Origin: Bacteroidia bacterium
GTDB lineage: Bacteria > Bacteroidota > Bacteroidia > Bacteroidales > VadinHA17
Direction: 5' to 3'
DNA: 32,022 nt
Assembly (NCBI GenBank): GCA_026391555.1
Contig: JAPLEB010000109.1
Location: 1 to 32,022, forward strand
The notes beneath the pieces are model-generated. The model made no database searches. It saw only the letters and a program-made list of their open reading frames with translations, and was not told the DNA's origin. Numbering within the stretch: the stretch's first letter is position 1; each line of letters opens with the position of its first letter. The translations under genes and the position numbers were made by a program. This document shows positions 7,990-16,337 of this stretch, in pieces.

Positions 7990-8460
7990 ATGGGTGCAGA
8001 TATTGACATAATTCTGAAAAAATACAAGCAGGGAAAAAGAGAGGATCTCATCCCTTTGCTTCAGGAAATACAGGGAGATATGGGCTATCTTTCTGAAGAT
8101 GCTATTGTAAAAGTCGGGAGTTTTTTAGGGTTAAGCACAACAAAGATCTATGGTCTTGCCACATTTTACGACAGGTTCAGGTTCATCCCTTCAGGAAAAA
8201 TTCAGATAAGGATTTGCCATGGCACCTCATGCTTCCTCAATGGGTCGCAGACAATCATTAATAAAATAAAAGAAGAGACTGGTATTTTGCCCGGGCAAAC
8301 AACAAGGGATGGCAATTTCAGTTATGAGATTGTATCATGCATGGGTGGTTGTAACAATGGACCTGTTATAAATGTTAACGGTGAATATCATACCCACATT
8401 AAAGCTGAACAGTTGCCGGAACTGATCAAAAGACTAAAGTATGTTCTTGAAAACGATTAG
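7990..8460 (+). CDS. hydC: HydC: NuoE-like [2Fe-2S] subunit of a HydABC-type hydrogenase
   Basis: 156 residues, the usual length of NuoE/HydC. The N-terminal helical half (1-70) includes the typical GDMGYLSEDA and IYGLATFYDRF segments. The thioredoxin-like half carries one [2Fe-2S] cluster on Cys76, Cys81, Cys117 and Cys121. In characterised HydABC complexes this subunit lies beside the flavin subunit HydB. It is the first gene of the rightward operon, and its stop codon directly abuts the hydB start. It follows a Bacteroidota-type promoter overlapped by Rex-like palindromes. All cluster ligands are intact, in contrast to the related domain at the N-terminus of the neighbouring HydB. Confidence 0.92.
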   Translation: MGADIDIILKKYKQGKREDLIPLLQEIQGDMGYLSEDAIVKVGSFLGLSTTKIYGLATFYDRFRFIPSGKIQIRICHGTSCFLNGSQTIINKIKEETGILPGQTTRDGNFSYEIVSCMGGCNNGPVINVNGEYHTHIKAEQLPELIKRLKYVLEND

Positions 8461-10395
8461 ATGGAAGATTTAAAGACATTCCTAATTGATAAGGTTCTGT
8501 TGTTTGAATCCGATACATTGCCACCGGAAACAGAAAAGTTATTGCAGCAGGTTAGACGCGAAAAACCCGATAAACCTGTGATCTTCGTCTCGTCAGGCAC
8601 AAGCAGTGTCATTGCCGGATCGGAAAAGACCTGGTCTGCAATTGAGAATTATATTAATGAAAATGCACCATCAGCCGGACTAATCCGTGTCGGGTGTACA
8701 GGTCCTACTAATTTTGAGCCTTTGGTCTGTATTCAGATTCCGGGGAAAAATAAGCTATTCTTCAGAAATATAACAGAGGAAAAGGTAGAACCTCTTCTCA
8801 ATGGTGTATTTCATAATGATATAAATAAGGATGATCTGGCCGGTCAGAACGGCACAAAAGGTTTTGAATTGTGGCCCGGAATACCCTTTATGGATGAGTT
8901 GCCATTCTTTGCCAACCAGAAAAGGGTAGTACTTGGTAATTGCGGATGTTACGATCCCGAAAGTATTGAAGAATACATTGCCCGTGGAGGATACCGTTCA
9001 TATATCAAAGCAATAAGACATTATACTTTTGAAGAGGTTTGTGATATTATTGAAAAAAGCGGTCTGAGAGGAAGAAGCGGTGGCGGATATCTTACAGGAC
9101 TCAAGTGGAAACATGCCCTTAACACAACTTCAAATGCAAGGTATCTTATTTGTAATGCAAAGGAAAGCGACCCGGGAGCTTTCACCGACAGAACCATTCT
9201 TGAAAGCGATCCGCACCGCCTCATTGAAGGGATTGCTATTGCCTCTTACGCGATTGGAGCTTCGAATGCTATTGTATTTATGAGATCAGGTTCCGATAAT
9301 GCATTGAACAGACTTCAAAAGGCAATCGACAGAGCCAGAGAATATGGTCTCTTCGGACACAATATTTTTTCAAGCGGCTATAACCTCGATGTCGTAATCC
9401 GAATTGAACCAGGAGCTTTTGTCTGTGGAGAAGAGACAGCTCTGATAAACACTCTTGAAGGAAAAAGGGGAATGCCCCGGCTTAAACCTCCATATCCAAC
9501 CACTGCAGGACTATTTGGCAAGCCAACAGTGATTAACAACGTTGAGACGCTTATGAATGTCCCCCTGATAATGCAGAACGGACCGGAATGGTTCCGTACA
9601 TTGGGAACAGAAAACAGTCCGGGCACAAAAGTATTTGCCGTGGCAGGAAAAGGCCGTATGTCAGGTGTGGTAGAGATTGAAATGGGTACTACAATCAGGA
9701 CAGTTCTGGAAGACATTGCTGATGGTATAAGGGAGGGAAAAGAGTTTAAAGCCATACAATTAGGAGGATCATCAGGCTCTTTTATCACCGGCGAAAACCT
9801 CGATATTGCAATAGATTATGACGAACTCAAAGAAAAGGGGATAGGAATGGGTGCCGGTGGATTCGTGATTATCGATGAGAACACCTGTATGGTCGACCTT
9901 GTGAGGTATTACATGGAATTCATTCGTAATGAGAGTTGTGGCAAATGTATCCCTTGTCGTGAAGGTACTGGCAGGATGCTTGAAATTTTGGAAAGTATCA
10001 TAAGAAAGCCTTTAAACGAAGAGTCGGGAACAACCCTCGAACGGTTTAAAGGTGTCATGCAACTCGAAACAATTGCATCGGTGATGAAGGACACATCACT
10101 GTGCGGTCTGGGTCAGACAGCTCCAAATCCTTTCATAAGTGCTCTCAAAAACTTCAGAGATGAGTTTGAAGAACACATATTCGACAGGAAGTGCCGGGCC
10201 AATATCTGCAGGGGGTTAAGAACATTTTCCATTGACGTGGATAAATGTACCGGATGCACAGCATGTGCTTCCAAATGTCCTGTGAATGCGATTTATGGAA
10301 CTCGACTTCAGCCATTCTTCATAGTTGAAGAAAAATGTATTGGCTGTGGTATTTGTTTCGATATCTGTAAGTTCAGTGCAATCAATGTTAAATAG
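8461..10395 (+). CDS. hydB: HydB: NuoF-like FMN/NAD(H) subunit with C-terminal ferredoxin domain
   Basis: 644 residues. Domains: thioredoxin-like (about 1-115), FMN/NAD(H) Rossmann region with GLRGRSGGG (201-209), CNAKESDPG (231-239) and CGEETAL (322-328), SLBB, a [4Fe-4S] site on C493, C496, C499 and C548, then two [4Fe-4S] clusters (C596, C599, C602, C606 and C626, C629, C632, C636). This is the layout of flavin-based HydB subunits that join NAD(H), ferredoxin and H2. Oddities: in the N-terminal domain Ser44, Ser49 and Thr83 stand where three of four [2Fe-2S] cysteines belong, with only Cys79 kept; and the flavin-site text NADExxPG has Lys234 in place of Asp. NAD(H) use is likely but these changes make the electron route uncertain. 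Genes on both sides are contiguous. Confidence 0.92.
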   Translation: MEDLKTFLIDKVLLFESDTLPPETEKLLQQVRREKPDKPVIFVSSGTSSVIAGSEKTWSAIENYINENAPSAGLIRVGCTGPTNFEPLVCIQIPGKNKLFFRNITEEKVEPLLNGVFHNDINKDDLAGQNGTKGFELWPGIPFMDELPFFANQKRVVLGNCGCYDPESIEEYIARGGYRSYIKAIRHYTFEEVCDIIEKSGLRGRSGGGYLTGLKWKHALNTTSNARYLICNAKESDPGAFTDRTILESDPHRLIEGIAIASYAIGASNAIVFMRSGSDNALNRLQKAIDRAREYGLFGHNIFSSGYNLDVVIRIEPGAFVCGEETALINTLEGKRGMPRLKPPYPTTAGLFGKPTVINNVETLMNVPLIMQNGPEWFRTLGTENSPGTKVFAVAGKGRMSGVVEIEMGTTIRTVLEDIADGIREGKEFKAIQLGGSSGSFITGENLDIAIDYDELKEKGIGMGAGGFVIIDENTCMVDLVRYYMEFIRNESCGKCIPCREGTGRMLEILESIIRKPLNEESGTTLERFKGVMQLETIASVMKDTSLCGLGQTAPNPFISALKNFRDEFEEHIFDRKCRANICRGLRTFSIDVDKCTGCTACASKCPVNAIYGTRLQPFFIVEEKCIGCGICFDICKFSAINVK

Positions 10396-10400
10396 TCTAT

Positions 10401-12122
10401 ATGCTTTTTACAATACAGGTAAATAATAAAAAGATAAAAGCCGAAAAGGGAGAGACAATCCTTTCAGCTCTTAATCGTAACGGGATTATTATACCTACTC
10501 TCTGCCGGATGAAGGAGTTTACCCCCACAGGAGCCTGCAGGATGTGTGTTGTTGAAGTAGAAGGTCGTGACCGTCTGGTAACAGCCTGCTCACAACCGGT
10601 TGAGGAATGGATGAAAATAAAAACCCATTCACCAAGGGTGATCATGGCAAGAAAAACAATTGTGGAACTGCTGCTTTCAAATCATCCCGACGATTGCCTC
10701 TATTGCGACAGAAACCTTAACTGTGAACTGCAGCGCCTTGCGGAAGAACTTAATATAAGAGAACGTCGTATCCGCGGAAGGAAAATTAAACCTCGTCTCG
10801 ACCAGTCGAGCCCGGCCATTGTGAGGGAACTTTCGAAATGCATCCTCTGCGGAAGATGTGTAAGAGTTTGTGAAGAGGTAATAACTTCAACCTCCCTCGA
10901 TTTTATTAATAAAGGAAGAGAGACACACGTAGGCGCTGCAATGGATCGGGATTTCAACTTCTCGAGCTGTATCCACTGCGGGCAATGTGTGTTGGTTTGC
11001 CCTACCGGAGCGCTTCATGAAAAACATAATATTACAGAAGTTCAGGAATACCTTAATAAACCTGATATTATTAAAGTAATTCAGTATTCTTCAATGGTAG
11101 TTTACGGAATAGCTGAAGAACTTGGAATGAGGTACACAAAGGAATTTGATAGGATACTGAATGCCATATTGCGTAAGATAGGTTTTGATAAGGTATTTAA
11201 AACAGGTACGGGTACCGATATATGTATTACTGAAATTACAGGACAGCTAGCTGATAAGATTGAAAACAAGGTGGATACACCATTATATATTTCTGCCTGC
11301 CCTGCTTGGGTTAAGTTCGCTGAGCAGTTCATTCCTTCACTTATCCCGCAACTTTCGACAGTTAAATCGCCGCAACAGATTACAGGGGTATTAATAAAAA
11401 CACTTGTCGCCGGCCAGTTGGGTGTAAAGCCGGAAGAGATTTTTTCAGTTTCTGCAACTCCATGCATAGCAATGAAATTTGAAGCCCGGCGAGATGGAAT
11501 GATGCGTAAGGGGATCAGTGATGTAGATTCTGTTCTGACAGTAAGGGAACTGGCCAGGCTTATCCGGTTATATGGTATAGACACCACAAATATTGAGCAT
11601 GAGCCGGCCGATGAACCGATGGCAGGGAGAAGCTCCTCTGCCGTACTGGCTGAAGTGTCAGGGGGATTAGCTGAAGGAGTTATACGATCATACCATTTTA
11701 TGAAGCTAGATAAAGAGCCTGACAAACATCTTTTTAAAAAGCTTCGTTCAGGCGGTTCATTCAGAGAAACAACAGTGCAGGTTGGAGAAATTGAGGTAAA
11801 AATTGCAGTTGTGGATGGGCTGACAGGTCTTGAAAAGTTAAAAACTTTCCTTGCATCCGGGGAAAAATATGACCTGGTGGAAGTGATGACCTGTCCGGGT
11901 GGATGTGTACATGGAGCAGGCCTGCCTTTTAATACTTCAAAGGATGAGATTAAAAGCAGGTCGAAACTGGTATATCAGGCTGATGATACAGAAGCTATTA
12001 ATCTGCCTTGCAAATCACCATCCCTCATTAATCTGTATGGAAAGCATTTAAAGGGAAATAGTGACATTGCAGATAAAAAGATATTTTTTACTCATTTTGA
12101 GAAAAGAAATGTATTATTATGA
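10401..12122 (+). CDS. hydA: HydA-like [FeFe]-hydrogenase subunit with altered active-site surroundings
   Basis: 573 residues, co-linear with C. pasteurianum CpI. The N-terminus has a [2Fe-2S] ferredoxin domain (C35, C46, C49, C63), a His-Cys3 [4Fe-4S] site (H95, C99, C102, C108) and two [4Fe-4S] motifs (147-157, 190-200). The H-cluster ligands Cys300, Cys355, Cys498 and Cys502 are present. However, L1 reads ISACPAW, so the proton-transfer Cys299 is Ala. L2 reads ATPCIAMKFE, so Met353 is Thr and Lys358 is Met. Glu279, Glu282 and Arg286 are Ile, Gln and Lys; Ser319 is kept. It lacks the extra C-terminal [2Fe-2S] domain of T. maritima HydA. With HydB and HydC it should form a trimeric complex, but normal H2 turnover is doubtful. 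Context and maturases argue that the H-cluster is assembled. Confidence 0.9.
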   Translation: MLFTIQVNNKKIKAEKGETILSALNRNGIIIPTLCRMKEFTPTGACRMCVVEVEGRDRLVTACSQPVEEWMKIKTHSPRVIMARKTIVELLLSNHPDDCLYCDRNLNCELQRLAEELNIRERRIRGRKIKPRLDQSSPAIVRELSKCILCGRCVRVCEEVITSTSLDFINKGRETHVGAAMDRDFNFSSCIHCGQCVLVCPTGALHEKHNITEVQEYLNKPDIIKVIQYSSMVVYGIAEELGMRYTKEFDRILNAILRKIGFDKVFKTGTGTDICITEITGQLADKIENKVDTPLYISACPAWVKFAEQFIPSLIPQLSTVKSPQQITGVLIKTLVAGQLGVKPEEIFSVSATPCIAMKFEARRDGMMRKGISDVDSVLTVRELARLIRLYGIDTTNIEHEPADEPMAGRSSSAVLAEVSGGLAEGVIRSYHFMKLDKEPDKHLFKKLRSGGSFRETTVQVGEIEVKIAVVDGLTGLEKLKTFLASGEKYDLVEVMTCPGGCVHGAGLPFNTSKDEIKSRSKLVYQADDTEAINLPCKSPSLINLYGKHLKGNSDIADKKIFFTHFEKRNVLL

Positions 12123-12140
12123 ATCATAAAATGGTTTAAG

Positions 12141-14102
12141 ATGTTGGTTTACACCATAAAAGAACTTTGCCGTACTTGTTACACCTGCGTGAGGGAATGT
12201 CCAGCCAAAGCCATCCGTATTGTAGGTGGTCAGGCAGAGGTTATTGATGAGAGGTGTATCGCATGTGGTAATTGTACAAAAGTATGCAGCCAGGGTGCAA
12301 AGGTCTTTCTGAACACAACCGACCGGGTAGTGAAACTTCTGGAAAATGATTCCAGGGTTGCAGCCATTATTGCTCCGAGCTTTCCGGCAGAATTTTTTGA
12401 TATACCCGATCACCACGTTCTTACCGGCATGATAAAGTCACTGGGATTTGAATATGTGGCAGAGGTCTCTTTTGGTGCCGACCTTGTTGCTGACAGGTAC
12501 AAAAAACTTGTGTCAGAAAATAAAAATTATTATATCTCATCTGATTGTCCTTCAATTGTTAAATACATAAAACTCTATCATCCGGCTCTTGTCGATAACC
12601 TGGCTCCGATTGTCTCTCCGATGGTGGCAATGTGCAGAGTTATTCGGGAAAAATATGGTAAGGATACCCGGGTTGTTTTTATAGGGCCGTGTATAGCGAA
12701 GAAAGCTGAAAGTACTGAAATAGATGAGGCTATTACATTTACTGAATTGAGAGAAATGCTGGCTCACAGGGGTATCACTCCGGAGAACAGTAAGCCATTG
12801 GATTTTGACCAGCCCGTTGGAGGAAGAGGAGCCATTTTTCCTGTTGCCCGTGGATTGCTTCAGACAGCAAAGATCAGCGATAACGCTATTACCGGTAATA
12901 TTATCGCTGCTGAAGGGAGGATTGATTTTCAGGGTGCATTAAAGGAATTTGAAGCAGGGTTAATAAAAAACCAGCATATGGAACTGCTTTGTTGCGAGGG
13001 TTGCATTATGGGTCCGGGATTGTCAAAAAACGGAAAGCAATACAACAGACGGGCACTCGTAAGTTCTTATGCCAACAGTAAGATGCAGAATATCGATTCT
13101 GACAGTTGGCAAAAGTCATTTGATGAGTTCGTGGAGCTAGACCTTTCCTTCCGTCATAAACCTGAAGATCACCGGGTTGATATCCCGGACGAAAATGATG
13201 TGAACGAGGTTCTCATTAAGATGGGCAAAAAGACAAAGAAGGACCAGCTCGATTGCGGTGCCTGTGGTTACGAAAGCTGCGTGGAACATGCAATAGCTAT
13301 TAAAAAGGGTCTTGCAGAAGTAGAGATGTGTCTTCCATACACTATCGAAAAGTTGCATAAATCGGTAAAAGATCTTGCTTTGTCAAACGAGAAACTCTCC
13401 TCTATGAAACAGGCCCTGAAACAATCGGAAAAGCTCGCTCATATGGGTCAGCTTTCGGCAGGTATTGCTCACGAGCTTAATAATCCCCTGGGTGTTGTAA
13501 TAATGTACAGCAACATACTTCTGGAAGAATCCTCTGCAGAAGATCCTGTAAGAGAGGATCTTAAACTTATCGTGGAGCAGGCTGGAAGATGTAAGAAAAT
13601 TGTTGCCGGGTTACTCAATTTTGCAAGAAAAAACCAGGTAAACCATCAATTGGTAAGTATTAAAAAGCTTGTTAATCATAGTCTTGAAAGTCTGATTATT
13701 CCTGAAAATGTAAAAATCAATATTTCCGATTTTACAACCAACCCGGAAGCTATGCTCGATTCGGAACAGATGATGCAGGTTCTGACCAACCTGATCAAGA
13801 ATGCGATCGACGCTATGCCGGGAGGGGGAATTATAGATATTAAGCTGGAAGATACTCTCGGTGATGTTATCATAACTATTAGCGACACCGGAACAGGAAT
13901 AAAGGAAGAAGACAGGGTTAAGATTTTTGAACCATTTTTTACCACTAAAGGTATAGGGCATGGTACTGGCCTGGGACTTGCAACCGCTTATGGGGTTGTC
14001 AAGATGCATAAAGGTCAGATTACCGCTGAATCGAATAACGACCCGGAAAAAGGGCCAACAGGGACAAGCTTTAAGATTGTGTTACCCAGAAGGAAAGAAT
14101 AG
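12141..14102 (+). CDS. Sensory [FeFe]-hydrogenase fused to a histidine kinase
   Basis: 653 residues. Order: two [4Fe-4S] motifs with all ligands (C10, C13, C16, C20 and C39, C42, C45, C49); an H-cluster domain with L1 SDCPSIVK (Cys136), L2 IGPCIAKK (Cys184) and L3 CCEGCIMGPG (Cys285, Cys288); a Fes4 domain (CGACGYESC); a short coiled coil; HisKA with phospho-acceptor His444 in AHELNNPL; and a HATPase with N-box NLIKNAIDAM, SDTGTGI and GTGLGLA. There is no PAS domain and no membrane segment, so it is a cytoplasmic one-piece H2/redox sensor kinase, comparable to kinase-linked group C enzymes. Asp135 replaces the proton-transfer Cys and Gly182 the L2 Met. It lies 18 bases after hydA and before two receiver genes, its probable phosphorylation targets. 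Confidence 0.93.
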   Translation: MLVYTIKELCRTCYTCVRECPAKAIRIVGGQAEVIDERCIACGNCTKVCSQGAKVFLNTTDRVVKLLENDSRVAAIIAPSFPAEFFDIPDHHVLTGMIKSLGFEYVAEVSFGADLVADRYKKLVSENKNYYISSDCPSIVKYIKLYHPALVDNLAPIVSPMVAMCRVIREKYGKDTRVVFIGPCIAKKAESTEIDEAITFTELREMLAHRGITPENSKPLDFDQPVGGRGAIFPVARGLLQTAKISDNAITGNIIAAEGRIDFQGALKEFEAGLIKNQHMELLCCEGCIMGPGLSKNGKQYNRRALVSSYANSKMQNIDSDSWQKSFDEFVELDLSFRHKPEDHRVDIPDENDVNEVLIKMGKKTKKDQLDCGACGYESCVEHAIAIKKGLAEVEMCLPYTIEKLHKSVKDLALSNEKLSSMKQALKQSEKLAHMGQLSAGIAHELNNPLGVVIMYSNILLEESSAEDPVREDLKLIVEQAGRCKKIVAGLLNFARKNQVNHQLVSIKKLVNHSLESLIIPENVKINISDFTTNPEAMLDSEQMMQVLTNLIKNAIDAMPGGGIIDIKLEDTLGDVIITISDTGTGIKEEDRVKIFEPFFTTKGIGHGTGLGLATAYGVVKMHKGQITAESNNDPEKGPTGTSFKIVLPRRKE

Positions 14103-14156
14103 GGTTTTATCATATTAACTGTTTGATTTAAAGAATTTTTAGAAATTTGTGGAAAG

Positions 14157-14552
14157 ATGAAGAAGAGTGATTTTACAATACTGGTAGTTGATGATGATCC
14201 TGATTATCTTTTCCAGACAGTATTTAACCTGGAGAAGGCAGGATACAAGACAATGGCCGTTGAGAGCCAGGCAGAGGCTGAGGCGGTAATTGCCCGGTTC
14301 AAACCTCATCTGGCAATATTCGACCTTATGATGGAGAGTGACGACAGTGGCTTTATTTTGTGTTACAAGATAAAGAGAAAATATCCGGACGTGCCGGTTA
14401 TTCTGGCAACAGCGGTATCGCACGAAACAGGGTTGTCCTTCAGTATCGATTCAGAACAGGAAAAGTTGTGGATCAGGGCTGACAGGTATCTTGAAAAAGG
14501 TATCAGACCTGAGCAGCTTGACCAGGAGGTTATGAAACTCTTAAAACTTTAA
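14157..14552 (+). CDS. Stand-alone response-regulator receiver protein
   Basis: 131 residues, a single receiver domain with no DNA-binding or enzymatic output. The acidic pocket is VDDDPD (11-16), the phospho-acceptor is Asp56 in AIFDLMM, the switch Thr is Thr85 and the conserved Lys is Lys114. Between beta strands 4 and 5 there is a longer than usual segment (about 88-108, SHETGLSFSIDSEQEK), which may make a contact surface. It sits 54 bases after the H-cluster kinase and 1 base before a receiver-kinase. The likely role is phosphate transfer between them; partner choice is inference. Confidence 0.88.
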   Translation: MKKSDFTILVVDDDPDYLFQTVFNLEKAGYKTMAVESQAEAEAVIARFKPHLAIFDLMMESDDSGFILCYKIKRKYPDVPVILATAVSHETGLSFSIDSEQEKLWIRADRYLEKGIRPEQLDQEVMKLLKL

Positions 14553-14553
14553 A

Positions 14554-15690
14554 ATGGCTGTTTTAAAAGTACTTGTTATTGATGATGAACCAGGGATACG
14601 TTCAGGTGTATCCCGGATACTGAATAATTTTCATGTTACTTATCCATTTATGGATGAGGATTATACGTTTGAAGTTACCGAAGCAGGAACAGGCGAGGAG
14701 GGTATCATAATGCTTGAACGGGATATGCCGGATATCCTTTTACTGGATAATAAATTACCCGGAATTCAGGGGGTCGATGTACTGGAGTATATCAGGAAAA
14801 GAAATTATGATATTGTCGTAGCAATGATCACATCTTATGCTTCACTCGATGTGGCAATAAGGGCTACCCGCGATGGAGCCATTGATTTCATTCCGAAACC
14901 ATTTACTCCGCAGGAACTTAAATCGAGTATTGAAAACATAACTAAACAGCAGTATCTGAAGAGGATTACTCATAAGTTGAAGCAGGAAGGGAAGAAGATC
15001 AGATATCAGTTTCTCTCTGTTCTTTCGCATGAATTGAAGGCTCCTCTGAATGCTCTGGAAGGCTATCTCAGGATGATGCAGGAGAAGCAGGCCGGCGACA
15101 GGATTGAGGATTATGCAACTCCCATCGAAAGATCGCTTCAAAGGATACAGGGTATGAGAAGTCTTATTATGGATCTTCTTGATTTTACAAAAATACGACT
15201 TGAAAGAAAAGAAGAAAAAATTCAGGAGGTCAATCTTACAGAAGTGGCTTCAGAGGCAATAGTTACTGTTCAACCTTATGCAATCCAGATGGATGTGACT
15301 ATTAATCTCGATGTACGATCCGATGCTATCATTATGGCCGATCCTGACGATATGGAGATTGTTTTTAATAATCTAATTTCGAATGCAGTTAAGTACAACA
15401 AAGTTGGAGGGAAAGCAGAAATTACTATCGATAGTTCTGATAGCGATGCAATTCTTATCTTTTCCGATACGGGTATCGGCATCACAAAAAATGATACAGA
15501 AAACCTGTTTGCCGAGTTTGTAAGGATAAAGAACGAAAAGACACGAAATATCTCTGGCAGCGGACTTGGACTCTCAATAGTTAAAAAAGTTGTTGAACTT
15601 TATCATGGCACTATTAATGTTGATAGCACACCTGATGTTGGAACAATATTCACAATCAGATTACCAAAAAAAACAGTAACAATTAATTGA
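14554..15690 (+). CDS. Receiver-histidine kinase hybrid (receiver at the N-terminus)
   Basis: 378 residues. The receiver domain (1-125) has DDEPG at 10-14, phospho-acceptor Asp65 in LLLDNKLPG and Lys115 in PKPF. After a helical linker comes HisKA with His159 in LSHELKAPLN, then a HATPase with NNLISNAVKYN, SDTGIGI and GSGLGLSIVKK. Having the receiver before the kinase suggests that an upstream phosphate signal controls its kinase activity. There is no membrane segment. It follows the stand-alone receiver by 1 base and precedes rex by 5 bases. A cascade from H-cluster kinase to receiver to this kinase fits the order, but the final output protein is not encoded here. Confidence 0.9.
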   Translation: MAVLKVLVIDDEPGIRSGVSRILNNFHVTYPFMDEDYTFEVTEAGTGEEGIIMLERDMPDILLLDNKLPGIQGVDVLEYIRKRNYDIVVAMITSYASLDVAIRATRDGAIDFIPKPFTPQELKSSIENITKQQYLKRITHKLKQEGKKIRYQFLSVLSHELKAPLNALEGYLRMMQEKQAGDRIEDYATPIERSLQRIQGMRSLIMDLLDFTKIRLERKEEKIQEVNLTEVASEAIVTVQPYAIQMDVTINLDVRSDAIIMADPDDMEIVFNNLISNAVKYNKVGGKAEITIDSSDSDAILIFSDTGIGITKNDTENLFAEFVRIKNEKTRNISGSGLGLSIVKKVVELYHGTINVDSTPDVGTIFTIRLPKKTVTIN

Positions 15691-15695
15691 AAATC

Positions 15696-16322
15696 ATGAT
15701 TAAACTACCAGGAAAAACCGTAGAAAGACTAAGCGAATACAGAAGGTCACTTCTGGAATGCCTTAATGAAAAGAAAAACTTCATCTTTTCTCACGATCTG
15801 GCTGCCCGTCTTCACATTACTGCCGTACAGGTCAGGCGCGACCTGATGCTGATTGGTTATTCGAGTGTCCTCAGAAAGGGATATGATGTGAGGGAGCTTA
15901 TTGATGCGATTGGAAAGATCATCGATTCGGAAGAGAGCATGAATGTTGCGGTAATTGGAATAGGAAACCTTGGAAGAGCCGTAGCAGGTTATTTTAAGGG
16001 CAAACGATCAAAACTTAACCTGGTCGCATCGTTCGACAATGATCCACAGAAGGTCAATAAGGTTATTTCAGGAGTGAAATGTTATCCTTACAATGATATA
16101 GAAAGGGTGATGAAAGAGCTTGATATCAGGATAGCCATTCTTACTGTTCCACCCGATTTTGCCAGGGAAATATCAGAAGAAGCAGTCCGCTTTGGAATAA
16201 AAGGTATTCTCAATTTTACTACTATTCCTTTAAACGTTCCTTCAGGTGTCTACCTCGAAGAATATGATATGATAACCTCTATCGAGAAGGTAGCTTATTT
16301 TGTAAAAGAGAATAAAATTTAG
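15696..16322 (+). CDS. rex: Rex, redox-sensing transcriptional repressor
   Basis: 208 residues from ATG at 15696. A TTG nine bases earlier is in frame, but the ATG fits the usual Rex length and start better. The N-terminal winged helix (about 1-75) includes RLSEYRRSLL and the recognition region HITAVQVRRDL. The Rossmann domain starts with AVIGIGNLGRA (85-95), which binds NADH or NAD+. Rex normally represses fermentation and hydrogenase genes when the NADH/NAD+ ratio is low. Two Rex-like palindromes overlap the promoter of this operon at 7909-7943, so autoregulation and control of hydCBA are likely. The gene is in the same run of closely spaced genes. Confidence 0.94.
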   Translation: MIKLPGKTVERLSEYRRSLLECLNEKKNFIFSHDLAARLHITAVQVRRDLMLIGYSSVLRKGYDVRELIDAIGKIIDSEESMNVAVIGIGNLGRAVAGYFKGKRSKLNLVASFDNDPQKVNKVISGVKCYPYNDIERVMKELDIRIAILTVPPDFAREISEEAVRFGIKGILNFTTIPLNVPSGVYLEEYDMITSIEKVAYFVKENKI

Positions 16323-16337
16323 GGCGCCGGTTGCAGT

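Noticed and set aside
11102-11725. 207-codon open frame on the minus strand inside hydA
   Set aside because: It is opposite the conserved H-cluster domain, has Ser-rich low-information sequence and no start context. It is a shadow of hydA.
10401-12122. HydA as a NuoG-like or NarX/Nar1-type protein without an H-cluster
   Set aside because: All four H-cluster cysteines in L1, L2 and L3 are present in hydrogenase context, including VMTCPGGC, and maturases are encoded nearby.
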